Below, piece by piece: positions 34,358 to 43,787 of a stretch of DNA of 64,000 nt. How positions within the stretch are numbered: the first letter of the stretch is position 1; every line of letters starts with the position of its first letter. The notes beneath the pieces are model-generated. The model was not told the DNA's origin. It worked only from the letters and a program-made list of their open reading frames with translations, and searched no databases. Origin of the DNA: Streptomyces bathyalis (GTDB taxonomy: Bacteria; Actinomycetota; Actinomycetes; Streptomycetales; Streptomycetaceae); the NCBI RefSeq assembly GCF_015910445.1, contig NZ_CP048882.1, positions 1,798,001-1,862,000 on the forward strand, given 5' to 3'. The position numbers and the translations under genes were made by a program.

Positions 34358-35206
34358 TCAGCGACCGACGTCGGCCAGCTTTGCCCGAAGCTGAAGGACC
34401 GACTTGGTGTGGATCTGGCTCACGCGGCTCTCGGTGACGCCCAGGACCTGGCCGATCTCCGCCAGCGTCAGTCCCTCGTAGTAGTAGAGGGTCACCACGG
34501 TCTTCTCCCTGTCCGGGAGGGTGTTGATGGCGCGGGCCAGCAGGCGCCGCAACTCGCGGTCCTCCGCCACCTCGACAGGGTTGTCGGCGGCCGTGTCCTC
34601 CAGGGTGTCCATGAGGCTGAGCCGGTCACCGCCCTCTCCCCCTACGTGCAGCAGTTCCTCCAGCGCCACGACGTTGGCGAGGGACAACTGGCTGAACACG
34701 CCGTGCAGTTCCTCAAGAGGGATGCCCATCTCCGCCGCGACCTCCGATTCGGAGGGGCTGCGCCGCAGCGTCGCTTCCAGCGTGGCGTAGGCACGCTCGA
34801 CTGCCCGTGCCTTCTGCCGCACGGACCGGGGGATCCAGTCCAGGGCCCGCAGTTCGTCGATCATCGCTCCGCGGATGCGTGTGATCGCGTACGTCTCGAA
34901 CTTGATGGAACGCTCGGGGTCGAATTTCTCGATGGCATCGATGAGTCCGAAGATCCCGGAGGAGACGAAGTCGGCCTGCTCCACGTTGGAGGGCAGCCCG
35001 ACGCTGACCCGACCGGCGACGTACTTGACGAGTGGCGAGTAGTGCAGGATCAGCTGTTCCCGCAGCCGCTCGTCGCCCGTGGCCTTGTACGACCGCCACA
35101 GCTCGTCGAGGGCACTGTGACCGGCACCGAGTCCGGGATTCTCGGTGCCGGCCGGTGCCTCTGTGGCGGTGCCGGCGGGTTCAGGCCCGGGGGTGTGCTG
35201 GGGCAT
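34358..35206 (-). CDS. whiG: RNA polymerase sigma factor WhiG
   Basis: FliA-type sigma factor of 282 residues that commits aerial hyphae to sporulation in Streptomyces. Region 2: [40 protein letters not shown] and [20 protein letters not shown]. Region 3 and region 4: [20 protein letters not shown], followed by [20 protein letters not shown]. The start codon at 35206 opens [10 protein letters not shown], a Pro/Ala/Gly-rich tail before the conserved part. The upstream gap contains a perfect palindrome. Confidence 0.95.
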   Translation of the reverse strand: MPQHTPGPEPAGTATEAPAGTENPGLGAGHSALDELWRSYKATGDERLREQLILHYSPLVKYVAGRVSVGLPSNVEQADFVSSGIFGLIDAIEKFDPERSIKFETYAITRIRGAMIDELRALDWIPRSVRQKARAVERAYATLEATLRRSPSESEVAAEMGIPLEELHGVFSQLSLANVVALEELLHVGGEGGDRLSLMDTLEDTAADNPVEVAEDRELRRLLARAINTLPDREKTVVTLYYYEGLTLAEIGQVLGVTESRVSQIHTKSVLQLRAKLADVGR

Positions 35207-35309
35207 GCGTCGCCTTGAGCCGTTTCTGCTGAGTAGTCGTCACGCGGCGGAGGGGTGCGCGTGACCGGGTGCCTCTACCTGGGAGGTGTGAGCGTAGCGT
35301 GACCACAAG

Positions 35310-35324
35310 GTCGCAATATGCGAC
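35310..35324. promoter_or_regulatory. Palindrome upstream of whiG
   Basis: GTCGCA-ATA-TGCGAC is a perfect 6+3+6 inverted repeat about 105 bases before the whiG start. A GTGAGTTAC element resembling part of a BldD-type site lies nearby at about 35370-35379. Streptomyces whiG is a known BldD target; whether either element is a BldD or other operator cannot be decided here. Confidence 0.4.
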
Positions 35325-35482
35325 GAGCGGCCACTTCGGCATGCGCAGATACGTTCCGCTGCCCGCACCCGTGAGTTACTCCCTTGATAGCGCCCGGAAC
35401 CGGCCGTCGGGGGTGGGCGGGACGCAACCAGAGCATGCGGATCACCCTTTCATTCGATAGCCGCAGGTCAAGGACCGGCTCT

Positions 35483-36694
35483 TCACTCGATGGGGTGCCC
35501 GGTGGCCTTCCGGGGCCCTGCGGACCGGCTCAACTGCCAGCCGACGCCCAGGCGTTCGACAAATCCGAGCGCACACAGTTCCTGCAGCCTCGCGACGGCC
35601 ACATCCGGCGTGATGCCGACAGCCTGCGCCAGCTGCGCGGACCGTACGGCGCCCCGCGCCGGCAACGCGTCGAGCACCATCGCAGCCTCACTGGGCAGCA
35701 CGTCACGGGGCACGGACGCGCCTTGTCTGCGCGGGGCCAGCTCACCGATGCTCCCGATCAGTTCGATCACCTCGGCCGCGTCCGTGACGAGGCTCCCCTC
35801 CTCCCGGAGCAGTTCGTGCACACCCGCCGAGAGCCCCGAGGTGACCGGGCCGGGTACGCCCATCACGAACCGGCCCAGCCGTCGCGCGTGCCGCGCGGTC
35901 GACAACGAACCGCTTCTCAATGCCGCTTCCACTACGACCGTGCCCCGCGTGAGCGCGGCGATCACCCGGTTCCGGAGCACGAAGCGGCTGGGCGACGGGT
36001 GATCCTTCGGAGCCAACTCGGCAAGCATCAGGCCCTGTTCAGCGATGCGCGAGATCAACTCGGCGTGGCCAGGCGGATAGGCCACATCCACCCCGCAGGC
36101 CAGCACCCCGACAGTGGCGCCGCCCGCCGCGAGGGCTCCCCTGTGCGCGGCGCCGTCGATGCCGTACGCCGCGCCTGAGACCACCGTCCAGCCGCGTTCG
36201 GCCAGCCCCGCCCCGAGCACCGCCGCCACATGGACGCCGTACTCCGTGCAGGCACGGGCGCCGACGATCGCCACCGAGCGGAGCGCCCAGAGCCGCAGGT
36301 TCGGGGCACCGCGCAGCCACAGCCCGATGGGCCTCGTCACCCCCAGGGCATCGAGCTGCCCCGGCCATTCGCGGTCTCCCGGGCAGATGAATCGCCCGCC
36401 GAGGGCCTCGATGGCTGCCAAGTCCGCCTCGGGACGGGCCCGTTCGGCTCGGGAACGCAGTCCGGCCCAGCGCTGCTCGTCGACCCCCGGCAACGGGCTG
36501 GCGTCCTCGCGCAGCGCCCGCACCACCTCCTGAGCGCCATGGGTCCGCAGCCAGCGGCCGGCCCTCTCGTCACCCGGCTCCGCGATCCGGGTCAGCGCGG
36601 CGCGTGCGAGACGCTCCTCGGGGCAGAGCTCAAGCGGCTCATCGTCCTCAGGGATCTCGCCGGTGGCGGGACCGCCATACGCATCGGTGGTCAC
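35483..36694 (-). CDS. dprA: DNA-processing protein DprA
   Basis: Rossmann-fold single-strand DNA-binding protein that loads RecA on incoming DNA in transformable bacteria. 403 residues. The core carries SVAIVGARACTEYG, GLAERGWTVVSGAAYGIDGA, AHRGALAAGGATVGVLACGV and RNRVIAALTRGTVVVEA; a C-terminal winged-helix domain follows (AMVLDALPARGAVRSAQLAQ). GTG 36694 overlaps the TGA of the upstream gene as GTGA, indicating coupling. Confidence 0.93.
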   Translation of the reverse strand: MTTDAYGGPATGEIPEDDEPLELCPEERLARAALTRIAEPGDERAGRWLRTHGAQEVVRALREDASPLPGVDEQRWAGLRSRAERARPEADLAAIEALGGRFICPGDREWPGQLDALGVTRPIGLWLRGAPNLRLWALRSVAIVGARACTEYGVHVAAVLGAGLAERGWTVVSGAAYGIDGAAHRGALAAGGATVGVLACGVDVAYPPGHAELISRIAEQGLMLAELAPKDHPSPSRFVLRNRVIAALTRGTVVVEAALRSGSLSTARHARRLGRFVMGVPGPVTSGLSAGVHELLREEGSLVTDAAEVIELIGSIGELAPRRQGASVPRDVLPSEAAMVLDALPARGAVRSAQLAQAVGITPDVAVARLQELCALGFVERLGVGWQLSRSAGPRKATGHPIE

Positions 36695-38340
36695 GGCTGC
36701 CCCCGGGACGCGGTGACCGCCGCAGGAGAACCCGGCATGCCTCGTCTGATACCCGTACGGAGTTCGAGAGCCCAGTCGACGTCCTGGGCCGTCGGGCGGT
36801 CATGGCCTGCGAGATCGGCGACCGTCCAGGCGACGCGGAGCACCCTGTCCATCCCCCGGGCTGTGAGCAGCCCGTGCTCCATGTCCTCCTCCGCCCTGCT
36901 CAGCGCTCCGGGCTCGGCCGGCCAGCGCGTACGCAGCTCATGCCCGGGGATATCGCTGTTGGCCGACCACGGTGTCCCCATGTAGCGCGCGGCGGCACGC
37001 TCACGCGCGGCCAGTACACGCTCGGCGACCGCCGCGGTGCTCTCCGAACTACCGTGGAGGCCCGCCAGTTCGGAACGGGAGAGCGGCTTGACCTGAACCC
37101 TGAGGTCGACCCGGTCCATCAGCGGACCCGAGAGCCTCGCCCGGTAGCGCCTGATGGACGCGGGACGGCATTCGCACCCACCGCCCTTCATGCCGTAACG
37201 ACCGCACGGGCAGGGGTTCGCGGCGAGGGCGAGCAGGAACCGCGCGGGCATCCGCATCATCCCCGCGGCCCGTGCCACCACCACCTGCCCCGACTCCAGC
37301 GGCTGCCGCATCGCGTCGAGAACGCGGCCGCTGCACTCCGCCGCCTCGTCCAGGAACAGCACCCCGTGGTGCGCCATGGAAACCGCTCCCGGCCTCGGCA
37401 GGCCCGAACCGCCTCCGACCAGCGAGGCCATCGTCGCCGAGTGATGAGGGGCGCAGTACGGAGGGCGCGTGACCAGCGGCTGGCCAGGGGGCAGCACCCC
37501 GGCCACCGAGTGGACCGCGGTCACTTCCAGCGACTGCTGAGCAGTCAGCGGCGGCAGCAGCCCCGGCAGGCGCTCGGCCAACATCGTCTTGCCCGCGCCC
37601 GGCGGACCCTTGAAAAAAATGTGATGCCGGCCGGCCGCAGCCACCTCCAGCGCTCGGCGGGCGGTGTGCTGGCCGGCGACGTCGGCCATGTCCAGCGTCC
37701 GCTCCGCTCGCCTCGTGGCACCCGGCGCGGCCCACCCCTGGCCGGGCAACGACAGGGCGGACGGGCTCCGTTCGCTGCCCGGCTCGTCGGGAGACAGGCT
37801 GTCGGGCGGCTCTTCCTCGGGCACGGGCTCGTCGTTGAGCAGCGCGATCAGCTGCCGGAGACTGCGGACGCCGAGGACGGTCACGTCCGGCACCAGCGAC
37901 GCCTCGGGAACCGCCTCCTCGGAGACGACGACCTGCCGGTGTCCCGCGTCGGCCGCTGCCAGCACCGCCGGGAGGACTCCTCGCACGGGGCGCACGCGCC
38001 CGTCCAGGCCCAGCTCCCCGAGCATCATCAGCCCGGCGATGCTCCGCGGATCGATACGCTCGGCGGCCCCCAGCACCGCACAGGCGACACCCAGGTCGAA
38101 TCCGCTGCCGCTCTTGGGCACAGAGGCGGGGCTCAATCCGACGGTGAGCTTCTTCTGCGGCCAGTCCTCGCCGGCGTTCACCACTGCCGCCCGGACACGG
38201 TCACGGCTCTCGGTGAGGCTCTTGTCGGGCAGCCCCACCAGGGTGAACGTCGCCACCCCCGGCTCCAGGTCGGCCTGGATCTCCACCACGACGCCCTCGA
38301 CCCCGACCAGCGCCACCGAGCACGTGCGGGCGAACCCCAT
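36691..38340 (-). CDS. YifB family Mg chelatase-like AAA ATPase
   Basis: 549 residues (ComM/YifB). The N-terminal Lon-protease-like domain includes TLVGLPDKSLTESRDRVRAA and SGSGFDLGVACAVL. The AAA domain includes Walker A GPPGAGKTMLAERLPGLLPP, HHSATMASLVGGGSG, Walker B HHGVLFLDEAAE and NPCPCGRYG. In other bacteria ComM is a helicase promoting branch migration in transformation; placed between dprA and yraN as usual. The ATG shares one base with the YraN stop (TGATG). Confidence 0.93.
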   Translation of the reverse strand: MGFARTCSVALVGVEGVVVEIQADLEPGVATFTLVGLPDKSLTESRDRVRAAVVNAGEDWPQKKLTVGLSPASVPKSGSGFDLGVACAVLGAAERIDPRSIAGLMMLGELGLDGRVRPVRGVLPAVLAAADAGHRQVVVSEEAVPEASLVPDVTVLGVRSLRQLIALLNDEPVPEEEPPDSLSPDEPGSERSPSALSLPGQGWAAPGATRRAERTLDMADVAGQHTARRALEVAAAGRHHIFFKGPPGAGKTMLAERLPGLLPPLTAQQSLEVTAVHSVAGVLPPGQPLVTRPPYCAPHHSATMASLVGGGSGLPRPGAVSMAHHGVLFLDEAAECSGRVLDAMRQPLESGQVVVARAAGMMRMPARFLLALAANPCPCGRYGMKGGGCECRPASIRRYRARLSGPLMDRVDLRVQVKPLSRSELAGLHGSSESTAAVAERVLAARERAAARYMGTPWSANSDIPGHELRTRWPAEPGALSRAEEDMEHGLLTARGMDRVLRVAWTVADLAGHDRPTAQDVDWALELRTGIRRGMPGSPAAVTASRGQP

Positions 38341-38723
38341 CAGGCCACCCCCCGTGCGTGCTGCACCAGGGGCCCGCCCCGGTCCGGCAGCAGCACCCCG
38401 ATGAGGTCGATCCGCACGCCGCCACGGGGCGGCTGCCCGTACCGCGTCAGCCAGCATTCGGTCAGCCAGCGCGAGGCCAGCCTCCGCAGCCGTGCCGATT
38501 TCGCCGGTGTGACCGCGGACATCGGATGCTCGAACGTCCCGCCCCGCCCCGCACGCCGGGTCTTGACCTCGCAGATCACCAGCGTGTCCCTGTCCCGAGC
38601 AACGATGTCGAGCTCTCCCTCGGCGCAGCGCCAGTTGCGCTCCAGCACCGCCATTCCCGCCTGACGCAGCCTTCGGGCCGCGACATCCTCCCCGTACCGA
38701 CCGAGGGCTTTTCGGGCGCTCAT
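38340..38723 (-). CDS. YraN family protein (UPF0102), nuclease-fold
   Basis: 127 residues. Contains [40 protein letters not shown] (Glu-Asp...Glu-Val-Lys of the PD-(D/E)XK nuclease fold) and [14 protein letters not shown] 38723 is eight bases after GGAGG; a GTG nine bases upstream was rejected as too close to the ribosome-binding site. First gene of the yraN-yifB-dprA unit. Confidence 0.9.
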   Translation of the reverse strand: MSARKALGRYGEDVAARRLRQAGMAVLERNWRCAEGELDIVARDRDTLVICEVKTRRAGRGGTFEHPMSAVTPAKSARLRRLASRWLTECWLTRYGQPPRGGVRIDLIGVLLPDRGGPLVQHARGVA

Positions 38724-38895
38724 CCGCACCACCTCCGGTCACTGACTGTGACGGAAGGCAGGCGGGGCAGTTGATCAAGGTGCGGATCTGGGGACAACGG
38801 GCCGGTTGTGGACAGAGCCGTCACCCACAGAGAGACGAAACCTCAGCGCTCACGGTGTGAGAGTCCCACGGGAGGACGGTCCGAGCGGCGAGCGG

Positions 38896-39219
38896 TCAGC
38901 CCTTGAAGCCGGAGTTCTCGGGCAGATCGAGCTCGCTCTTGTTCAGCTCCTCGATGTTCACGTCCTTGAAGGTCAGGACCCGCACCTGCTTGACGAACCG
39001 GGCGGGACGGTACATGTCCCACACCCACGCATCGGCCATGGAGACCTCGAAGAAGACCTCACCCTGCACGGAGTGCACTTGCATCTCGTAATCGTTGGTG
39101 AGGTAGAAGCGCCGGTCGGTCTCGATCACGTACTTGAAAAGACCGACGACGTCCCTGTACTCCCGGTAGAGCTTCAGCTCCATCTCGGTCTCGTACTTCT
39201 CGAGGTCCTCGGCGCTCAT
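38896..39219 (-). CDS. DUF2469 family protein
   Basis: 107 residues, actinobacteria-specific, acidic and alpha/beta. Begins SAEDLEKYETEMELKLYREY and contains YVIETDRRFYLTNDYEMQVH and YRPARFVKQVRVLTFKDVN. Usually found next to yraN, as here. Function unknown. ATG 39219 was chosen as in relatives; an upstream in-frame start adds 11 unlike residues. Confidence 0.88.
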   Translation of the reverse strand: MSAEDLEKYETEMELKLYREYRDVVGLFKYVIETDRRFYLTNDYEMQVHSVQGEVFFEVSMADAWVWDMYRPARFVKQVRVLTFKDVNIEELNKSELDLPENSGFKG

Positions 39220-39258
39220 GGCATGTTCCCCTTCAGCCGTGCGTGCCCCCATTGTGCG

Positions 39259-39987
39259 TCAGTCGCGAGTGCCCCGTCCGGCCCGCCGCGCGATCGGGCC
39301 GTACGCCGCGCCGCCCAGGATCAGGGCTGCACCGGCAACAACGGCGATGATCAGCGGCTCCAGCGGACCCGGGTCGGACGTCCCGCCCGGCAGGGCCGAG
39401 AAGCCTCCGGGCCGCGCGAGCATCCCCAGACCGCTCACGGGCCACGCGACGGCGTCCACCCGCGCCTTCACGGCGGAGCGCGGCACCGCGCCGTGGTCGC
39501 CGTCCTCGAGGTGGACCCGGGAGTCGACCGAATCCATACGGTGATCACCGAGCAGGAAGAGCTTGCCCCCGGGCACCTTCGTCGCCTTGAACGGGGGCTG
39601 GGAGTCGGGACCCGTGCTCTTCAGATACGGCTCCTGAAGAGTCTTCCCGTTGACCGAGAGCCGACCCTGCTTGTCGCAGCACGCGACCTTGTCACCGCCC
39701 GTGCCCACGACCCGCTTGACCATCGGGACGGAGCCCCACACGGAGTCCTGGAAGACGATGACGTCGCCGCGGCGGACCTCCTCGCCGTCTATCCGCTCCG
39801 CGAGCACGCGGTCGCCGGCCTTGACCGTGGGATCCATGGACTCCGTCGGCACCGTGTACGGCTGGTACAGGAGGGCGCCCAGGACGAAGGCGCCAAGAAA
39901 GAGCACGCACCCGACCGCCACGGCGAGCCCCGAGAGCGTTTGTCCGGCGCGGCCGCGACTTGTTCCAGTACGTTCAGCCTTGCTCAT
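39259..39987 (-). CDS. sipZ: Signal peptidase I (SipZ position)
   Basis: Membrane serine protease that removes signal peptides. 242 residues: N-terminal membrane helix (LAVAVGCVLFLGAFVLGALL), catalytic Ser in PTESMDPTV, box C RGDVIVFQD, catalytic Lys in MVKRVVGTGGD, box E GDHRMDSVDSR, and a C-terminal membrane anchor (PLIIAVVAGAALILGGAAYG). Last of four consecutive signal peptidase genes, as in the S. lividans sipWXYZ cluster; the letter follows position only. Confidence 0.88.
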   Translation of the reverse strand: MSKAERTGTSRGRAGQTLSGLAVAVGCVLFLGAFVLGALLYQPYTVPTESMDPTVKAGDRVLAERIDGEEVRRGDVIVFQDSVWGSVPMVKRVVGTGGDKVACCDKQGRLSVNGKTLQEPYLKSTGPDSQPPFKATKVPGGKLFLLGDHRMDSVDSRVHLEDGDHGAVPRSAVKARVDAVAWPVSGLGMLARPGGFSALPGGTSDPGPLEPLIIAVVAGAALILGGAAYGPIARRAGRGTRD

Positions 39988-40065
39988 CGCGCACTCCCGG
40001 TCAGCTCGCCGCTTCGGTCTGGGCGCACCTTACCCGGGGTAGAGAGCGCTGAGTACGGGGGGAGG

Positions 40066-41085
40066 TCAGCCGTTGACGGAAGGCTCGGCCGCCGCACGCG
40101 CCGCACGCCTCCTGCGCCGCCACAGGACGAGCGGTACCGCACCGGCGAGGCCTGCGGCCGCGGGCACTCCCTCCGCGACCTTCGACGCGAGACCCTTCTG
40201 ATCGAAGGTGTCGGGCACCGGCAGCGGCGACCAGTGCGTGATCGGCCAGGCCACCACGATGGCGCGTCCGACGACCCGGTCCGTGGGGATCATGCCGTTG
40301 TCCACCGAGCGGTGGAAACGCGAGTCGAGGGAGTCCTGACGGTGGTCGCCCATCACCCACATCTTCCCCACGGGCACCTCGACGGGGCCGAAGGGCTTGT
40401 CGTCGCACGGGGTGTTGCCGGGGAAGAGATACGACTCTTCGAGCGCCTTGCCGTTGATCTCGACGGGGCCGCCGCGCTTGCACTCGACCCTGTCGCCGCC
40501 GACGGCGATGACGCGCTTGATGAGGTCCTGCTCGTCCGCGGACGGCATGAGGCCGATGGCGCTGAGCACGGTCTGGATGGCACCGCCCACACCGCTCGGC
40601 TGCGGCACCGGTGCCTCGTTCAGCCAGCCGCCCGGGTCGTGGAAGACGACGACCTCTCCCCGTTCCGGTTCCGATCCGAACCAGGGTGTGAGCTTGTCGA
40701 CCAGCACCCTGTCCCCGACCTGCAGCGTGTTCTGCATCGAGTTGGACGGGATGGAGAACGCCTGGACGAGGAACGTCTTGATCAGCAGGGCAAGGATCAG
40801 AGCGATGCCGACGAGGATCGGCAACTCCTTGAAGAATGACCGCTGTTGCCTGCCTTGCGCGCCCGACGTGTGATCACTTGTGGTGCCGTCTTCCGCACCC
40901 GTGCTCACGCTGATGTCACTGCCTCTCTCTGCGGTCGGCGGCGCATCCCGCGCCGCGCTGTGTGCTTCGGGTCCGGAAGCGGACACGGTAGTGGATGCCT
41001 CAGGGCTCCTGTTCTCCGTGCCGCTCTCGCCCTCGCCCTCGTTCTCTCCGGATCCGGAACGAGCGCCGACCGCCAAGTCCCCCAC
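40066..41085 (-). CDS. sipY: Signal peptidase I (SipY position)
   Basis: 339 residues. A disordered Ser/Glu/Ala-rich N-terminus of about 80 residues precedes the membrane helix (LVGIALILALLIKTFLVQA), catalytic Ser in PSNSMQNTL, Lys in LIKRVIAVGGD and GDHRQDSLDSR; a C-terminal hydrophobic segment ends in an Arg-rich tail. GTG 41085 (MGDLAVGARSG) has AGGAG five bases upstream and was preferred to GTG 41091. The first 86 bases lie inside the end of the preceding sip gene. Confidence 0.87.
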   Translation of the reverse strand: MGDLAVGARSGSGENEGEGESGTENRSPEASTTVSASGPEAHSAARDAPPTAERGSDISVSTGAEDGTTSDHTSGAQGRQQRSFFKELPILVGIALILALLIKTFLVQAFSIPSNSMQNTLQVGDRVLVDKLTPWFGSEPERGEVVVFHDPGGWLNEAPVPQPSGVGGAIQTVLSAIGLMPSADEQDLIKRVIAVGGDRVECKRGGPVEINGKALEESYLFPGNTPCDDKPFGPVEVPVGKMWVMGDHRQDSLDSRFHRSVDNGMIPTDRVVGRAIVVAWPITHWSPLPVPDTFDQKGLASKVAEGVPAAAGLAGAVPLVLWRRRRRAARAAAEPSVNG

Positions 41086-42550
41086 AATCACTCCTCACAA
41101 TCCACTGCCGCCTGTTCCACATCCGGGACAGGCCCACCACTCCCATAACGAGCGGGAGTTCCGCAGGGATCGGATATTGAGTCAGTCGGTTGTCACCGCC
41201 CCCGATCGGCGGAGCCGCAGCTGATCCCCCCGCGGCGCCGGGAACCGCGCTGAACGTGTCCGAGGCCTCCAACTTGCCCCAGTGGTCGAACGGCCAGGCG
41301 ATGACGACAGCCCGCCCCTGCACCCGTCCCTCGGGAACGGTGCCGCCCTGCTCACGCAGATGGAAGCGGGAGTCGGCGGAGTTGGCGCGGTGGTCCCCCA
41401 TGACGAACACGCGGCCGACCGGCACCCTCACGTCGAACTTGATCTCCGAGGGCTTGTTGCCCGGGTTGATGTACGGCTCTTCGATCGGCTTGCCGTTCAC
41501 GGTGACTTTGCCTTGCGCGTTGCAGCACTTGACCTCGTCGCCGCCGACGGCGATGACACGTTTGATCAGGTCCTGCTCGTCGTCGGACGGAAGCAGGCCG
41601 ATGAATGTCAGGAAGTCCTTGCCCTGCTTGATGCCGACAGGGTCGTCCGAGCGCTTCTTCTCGCTCGCGGGGAGCCAGCCGCCCGGGTCCTCGAAGACGA
41701 CGACGTCACCGCGCTCGGCCTTCGTGCCGAACCACGGCGTCAGCTTGTCGACCAGGACGCGGTCGCCGATGCGGATCGTCTGCTCCATGGAGCCGGAGGG
41801 AATCACGAACGCCTGGACCAGGAACGTCTTGAGGACCAGGGCGATGAGCAGGGCGACACCGACGAGGATCGGTATCTCCTTCGTGACGGACAGGCGTCTG
41901 CGCCGCTTGACGCGCTGCGCCGCCCGCCGGCGCTCCGCCCTTCCGCCGCTCGGGCCGGGCGGGATGCCGAGTCTCTCGTCCCTGGTCTCGTGGCCGGGCA
42001 GATCCATCAGCCGCGCCGAGTAGGCGCTGAGCCGCATGGTCTCGCCCGAGCTCACCGAGGGCGGCGGGAGCGGTCCGTTGGGCCCCGGGAACTTCGCGGC
42101 CGGCTGCATGGGGCCCGGGGCCGTGGCGGCGGGGACGCCGTAGCCGCCGCCGTTGGAACGGGCCTGCGGGCTCCCGAAGTACTCGAACGGCTCGCTGTAG
42201 TCGTAGTTGCCGGAGTAGTAATCCGAGCCGTCGCCACCGCCGTTGCGGCCGTTGAAGCCCGAGTTCTGCGCTCCCCCGTAGCCGTTGGCGGCGTTCTGTG
42301 CGCCGTTGCCGTTGGAACCGCCGTAACCGTTGCCCGCGCCCTGTCCGCCGTAGCCGTTGGCACCGCCGTAGCCGTTGCCGGCGTTCTGCGCGCCGTAGCC
42401 GTTGGCGCCGCCATAGCCGTTGGAACCGCCGTAGCCGTTCTGGCCGTTGGCGCCGTTGCGGCCCGGTCCCGCGTTCGGTTCGTCGTCGTAGTCGCTCGGT
42501 ACCCCGTAGTCGTAGGGCCCGTTGCGGGCGGGGCCCACCCGGTCACTCAT
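41000..42550 (-). CDS. sipX: Signal peptidase I with long Gly/Asn/Tyr-rich N-terminus (SipX position)
   Basis: 516 residues, far longer than typical Streptomyces signal peptidases (about 260-340). Residues about 25-130 are repeats around NGYGGANGYG and NGYGG, low complexity and probably disordered in the cytoplasm. The conserved part follows: membrane helix LVGVALLIALVLKTFLVQAF, Ser in PSGSMEQTI, Lys in LIKRVIAVGGD, GDHRANSADSR, then a second hydrophobic segment. The ATG at 42550 has GGGAGG five bases upstream and overlaps the end of the first sip gene by 8 bases. Confidence 0.87.
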   Translation of the reverse strand: MSDRVGPARNGPYDYGVPSDYDDEPNAGPGRNGANGQNGYGGSNGYGGANGYGAQNAGNGYGGANGYGGQGAGNGYGGSNGNGAQNAANGYGGAQNSGFNGRNGGGDGSDYYSGNYDYSEPFEYFGSPQARSNGGGYGVPAATAPGPMQPAAKFPGPNGPLPPPSVSSGETMRLSAYSARLMDLPGHETRDERLGIPPGPSGGRAERRRAAQRVKRRRRLSVTKEIPILVGVALLIALVLKTFLVQAFVIPSGSMEQTIRIGDRVLVDKLTPWFGTKAERGDVVVFEDPGGWLPASEKKRSDDPVGIKQGKDFLTFIGLLPSDDEQDLIKRVIAVGGDEVKCCNAQGKVTVNGKPIEEPYINPGNKPSEIKFDVRVPVGRVFVMGDHRANSADSRFHLREQGGTVPEGRVQGRAVVIAWPFDHWGKLEASDTFSAVPGAAGGSAAAPPIGGGDNRLTQYPIPAELPLVMGVVGLSRMWNRRQWIVRSDCGGLGGRRSFRIRRERGRGRERHGEQEP

Positions 42551-43262
42551 GGGCACCTCCCCCTCTGCTGTGGACCGCTCCCCAGCGTTCCATCGGCCAT
42601 GCGATGCCGTCGGCCCGCCCGATCACCCGCTCCACGGGAACGGTGCCACCGCCCGCGTCACCGAGGTGGTCCCGCGAGTCGCTGGAGTCGGAGCGGTGAT
42701 CCCCCATCACCCACAACCGCCCTTGCGGGACTTCGATATCGAACGGCACGGCTGACGGGTCGTCACCGTCATGCAGGTAGCCCTCGTCCAGCGGAACACC
42801 GTTCACCTCGATCCTTCCGCGCTCATCGCAGCACCGGACCCGATCCCCGCCGACGCCGATCACACGCTTGACGTAGTCCGTCTCGGGCGGCCTCACCAGA
42901 CCGACCGCAGCGCCGGCCTCTCGCAACAGACCGGCCACCGGATTCCCGTCCGTCTCCTCCTCGTCCATGAACGAACCCCTGCCGTCAAAGACCACAACGT
43001 CCCCGCGGCTCGGAGAGTTGCCGATCCGATAGGCAAGCTTGTCCACCAGTATCCGGTCACCGACCGCCAGCGTGGGGGTCATTGATGCAGAAGGGATCAA
43101 AAAAGGCTGCACCACGAAAGCGCTGACCAGCAAGAGCGCGCTGAGCAGGGACGCAGCGACTGCGCACAAGCGAGCGGAGCGTGACCAGCCCCTCCGCTCG
43201 TGCCCGTCAGGGCCGGAGGAGCGGTCCCGCTCCGCGTCGTCCTGCTGCGTCTCGGTGTCCAT
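42543..43262 (-). CDS. sipW: Signal peptidase I (SipW position)
   Basis: 239 residues, first of the four signal peptidase genes after rplS. Membrane helix LCAVAASLLSALLLVSAFVV, catalytic Ser in PSASMTPTL, RGDVVVFDG, Lys in YVKRVIGVGGD, GDHRSDSSDSR. No C-terminal membrane anchor is apparent. Start at 43262 (MDTETQQDD). Confidence 0.88.
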   Translation of the reverse strand: MDTETQQDDAERDRSSGPDGHERRGWSRSARLCAVAASLLSALLLVSAFVVQPFLIPSASMTPTLAVGDRILVDKLAYRIGNSPSRGDVVVFDGRGSFMDEEETDGNPVAGLLREAGAAVGLVRPPETDYVKRVIGVGGDRVRCCDERGRIEVNGVPLDEGYLHDGDDPSAVPFDIEVPQGRLWVMGDHRSDSSDSRDHLGDAGGGTVPVERVIGRADGIAWPMERWGAVHSRGGGAHE

Positions 43263-43305
43263 CGGGGCGAAAGCCTAGTCGCCCGCCGGACCTCGGACAG
43301 CTCGA

Positions 43306-43656
43306 TCAGTTCTCGCGCTTCTCCTTGATCTTGGCGGCCTTGCCGCGGAGCTCGCGCAGGTAGTAGAGCTTGGCGCGCCGCACGTCACCGCGGGTGACGA
43401 CCTCGATCTTCTCGACGATCGGGGTGTGCACCGGGAAGGTGCGCTCGACGCCGACGCCGAAGCTGACCTTGCGGACGGTGAAGGTCTCCCGCACACCGCC
43501 ACCCTGGCGGCGGATGACGACGCCCTTGAACTGCTGGACACGTGAGCGGTTGCCCTCGATCACGCGCACGTGCACGTTGACCGTGTCGCCGGGGCGGAAG
43601 GCCGGCACGTTGTCACGCAGCGAAGCCGCGTCGAGGTTTTCGAGAAGCTGAGACAT
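43306..43656 (-). CDS. rplS: 50S ribosomal protein L19
   Basis: 116 residues, usual length. [40 protein letters not shown] and [20 protein letters not shown] are diagnostic. ATG 43656. Follows trmD after a 130-base gap and precedes the signal peptidase genes. Confidence 0.97.
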   Translation of the reverse strand: MSQLLENLDAASLRDNVPAFRPGDTVNVHVRVIEGNRSRVQQFKGVVIRRQGGGVRETFTVRKVSFGVGVERTFPVHTPIVEKIEVVTRGDVRRAKLYYLRELRGKAAKIKEKREN

Positions 43657-43787
43657 GACCGTCTGCTTTCCTCGCTGATGCCACAGGTCATCAGCGGAAT
43701 GATCGTGATGCTGACTGGAGAGCGCCGCTCCCGTGCGGGCGTTGGTCCCCCTGTGGCAGGGTCGCGCGCCGGATACGGAGCAGCCGC

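Noticed and set aside
42300..42480. CRISPR-like array in the signal peptidase gene
   Set aside because: The repeats are in-frame codons for NGYGG-type protein repeats without unique spacers.
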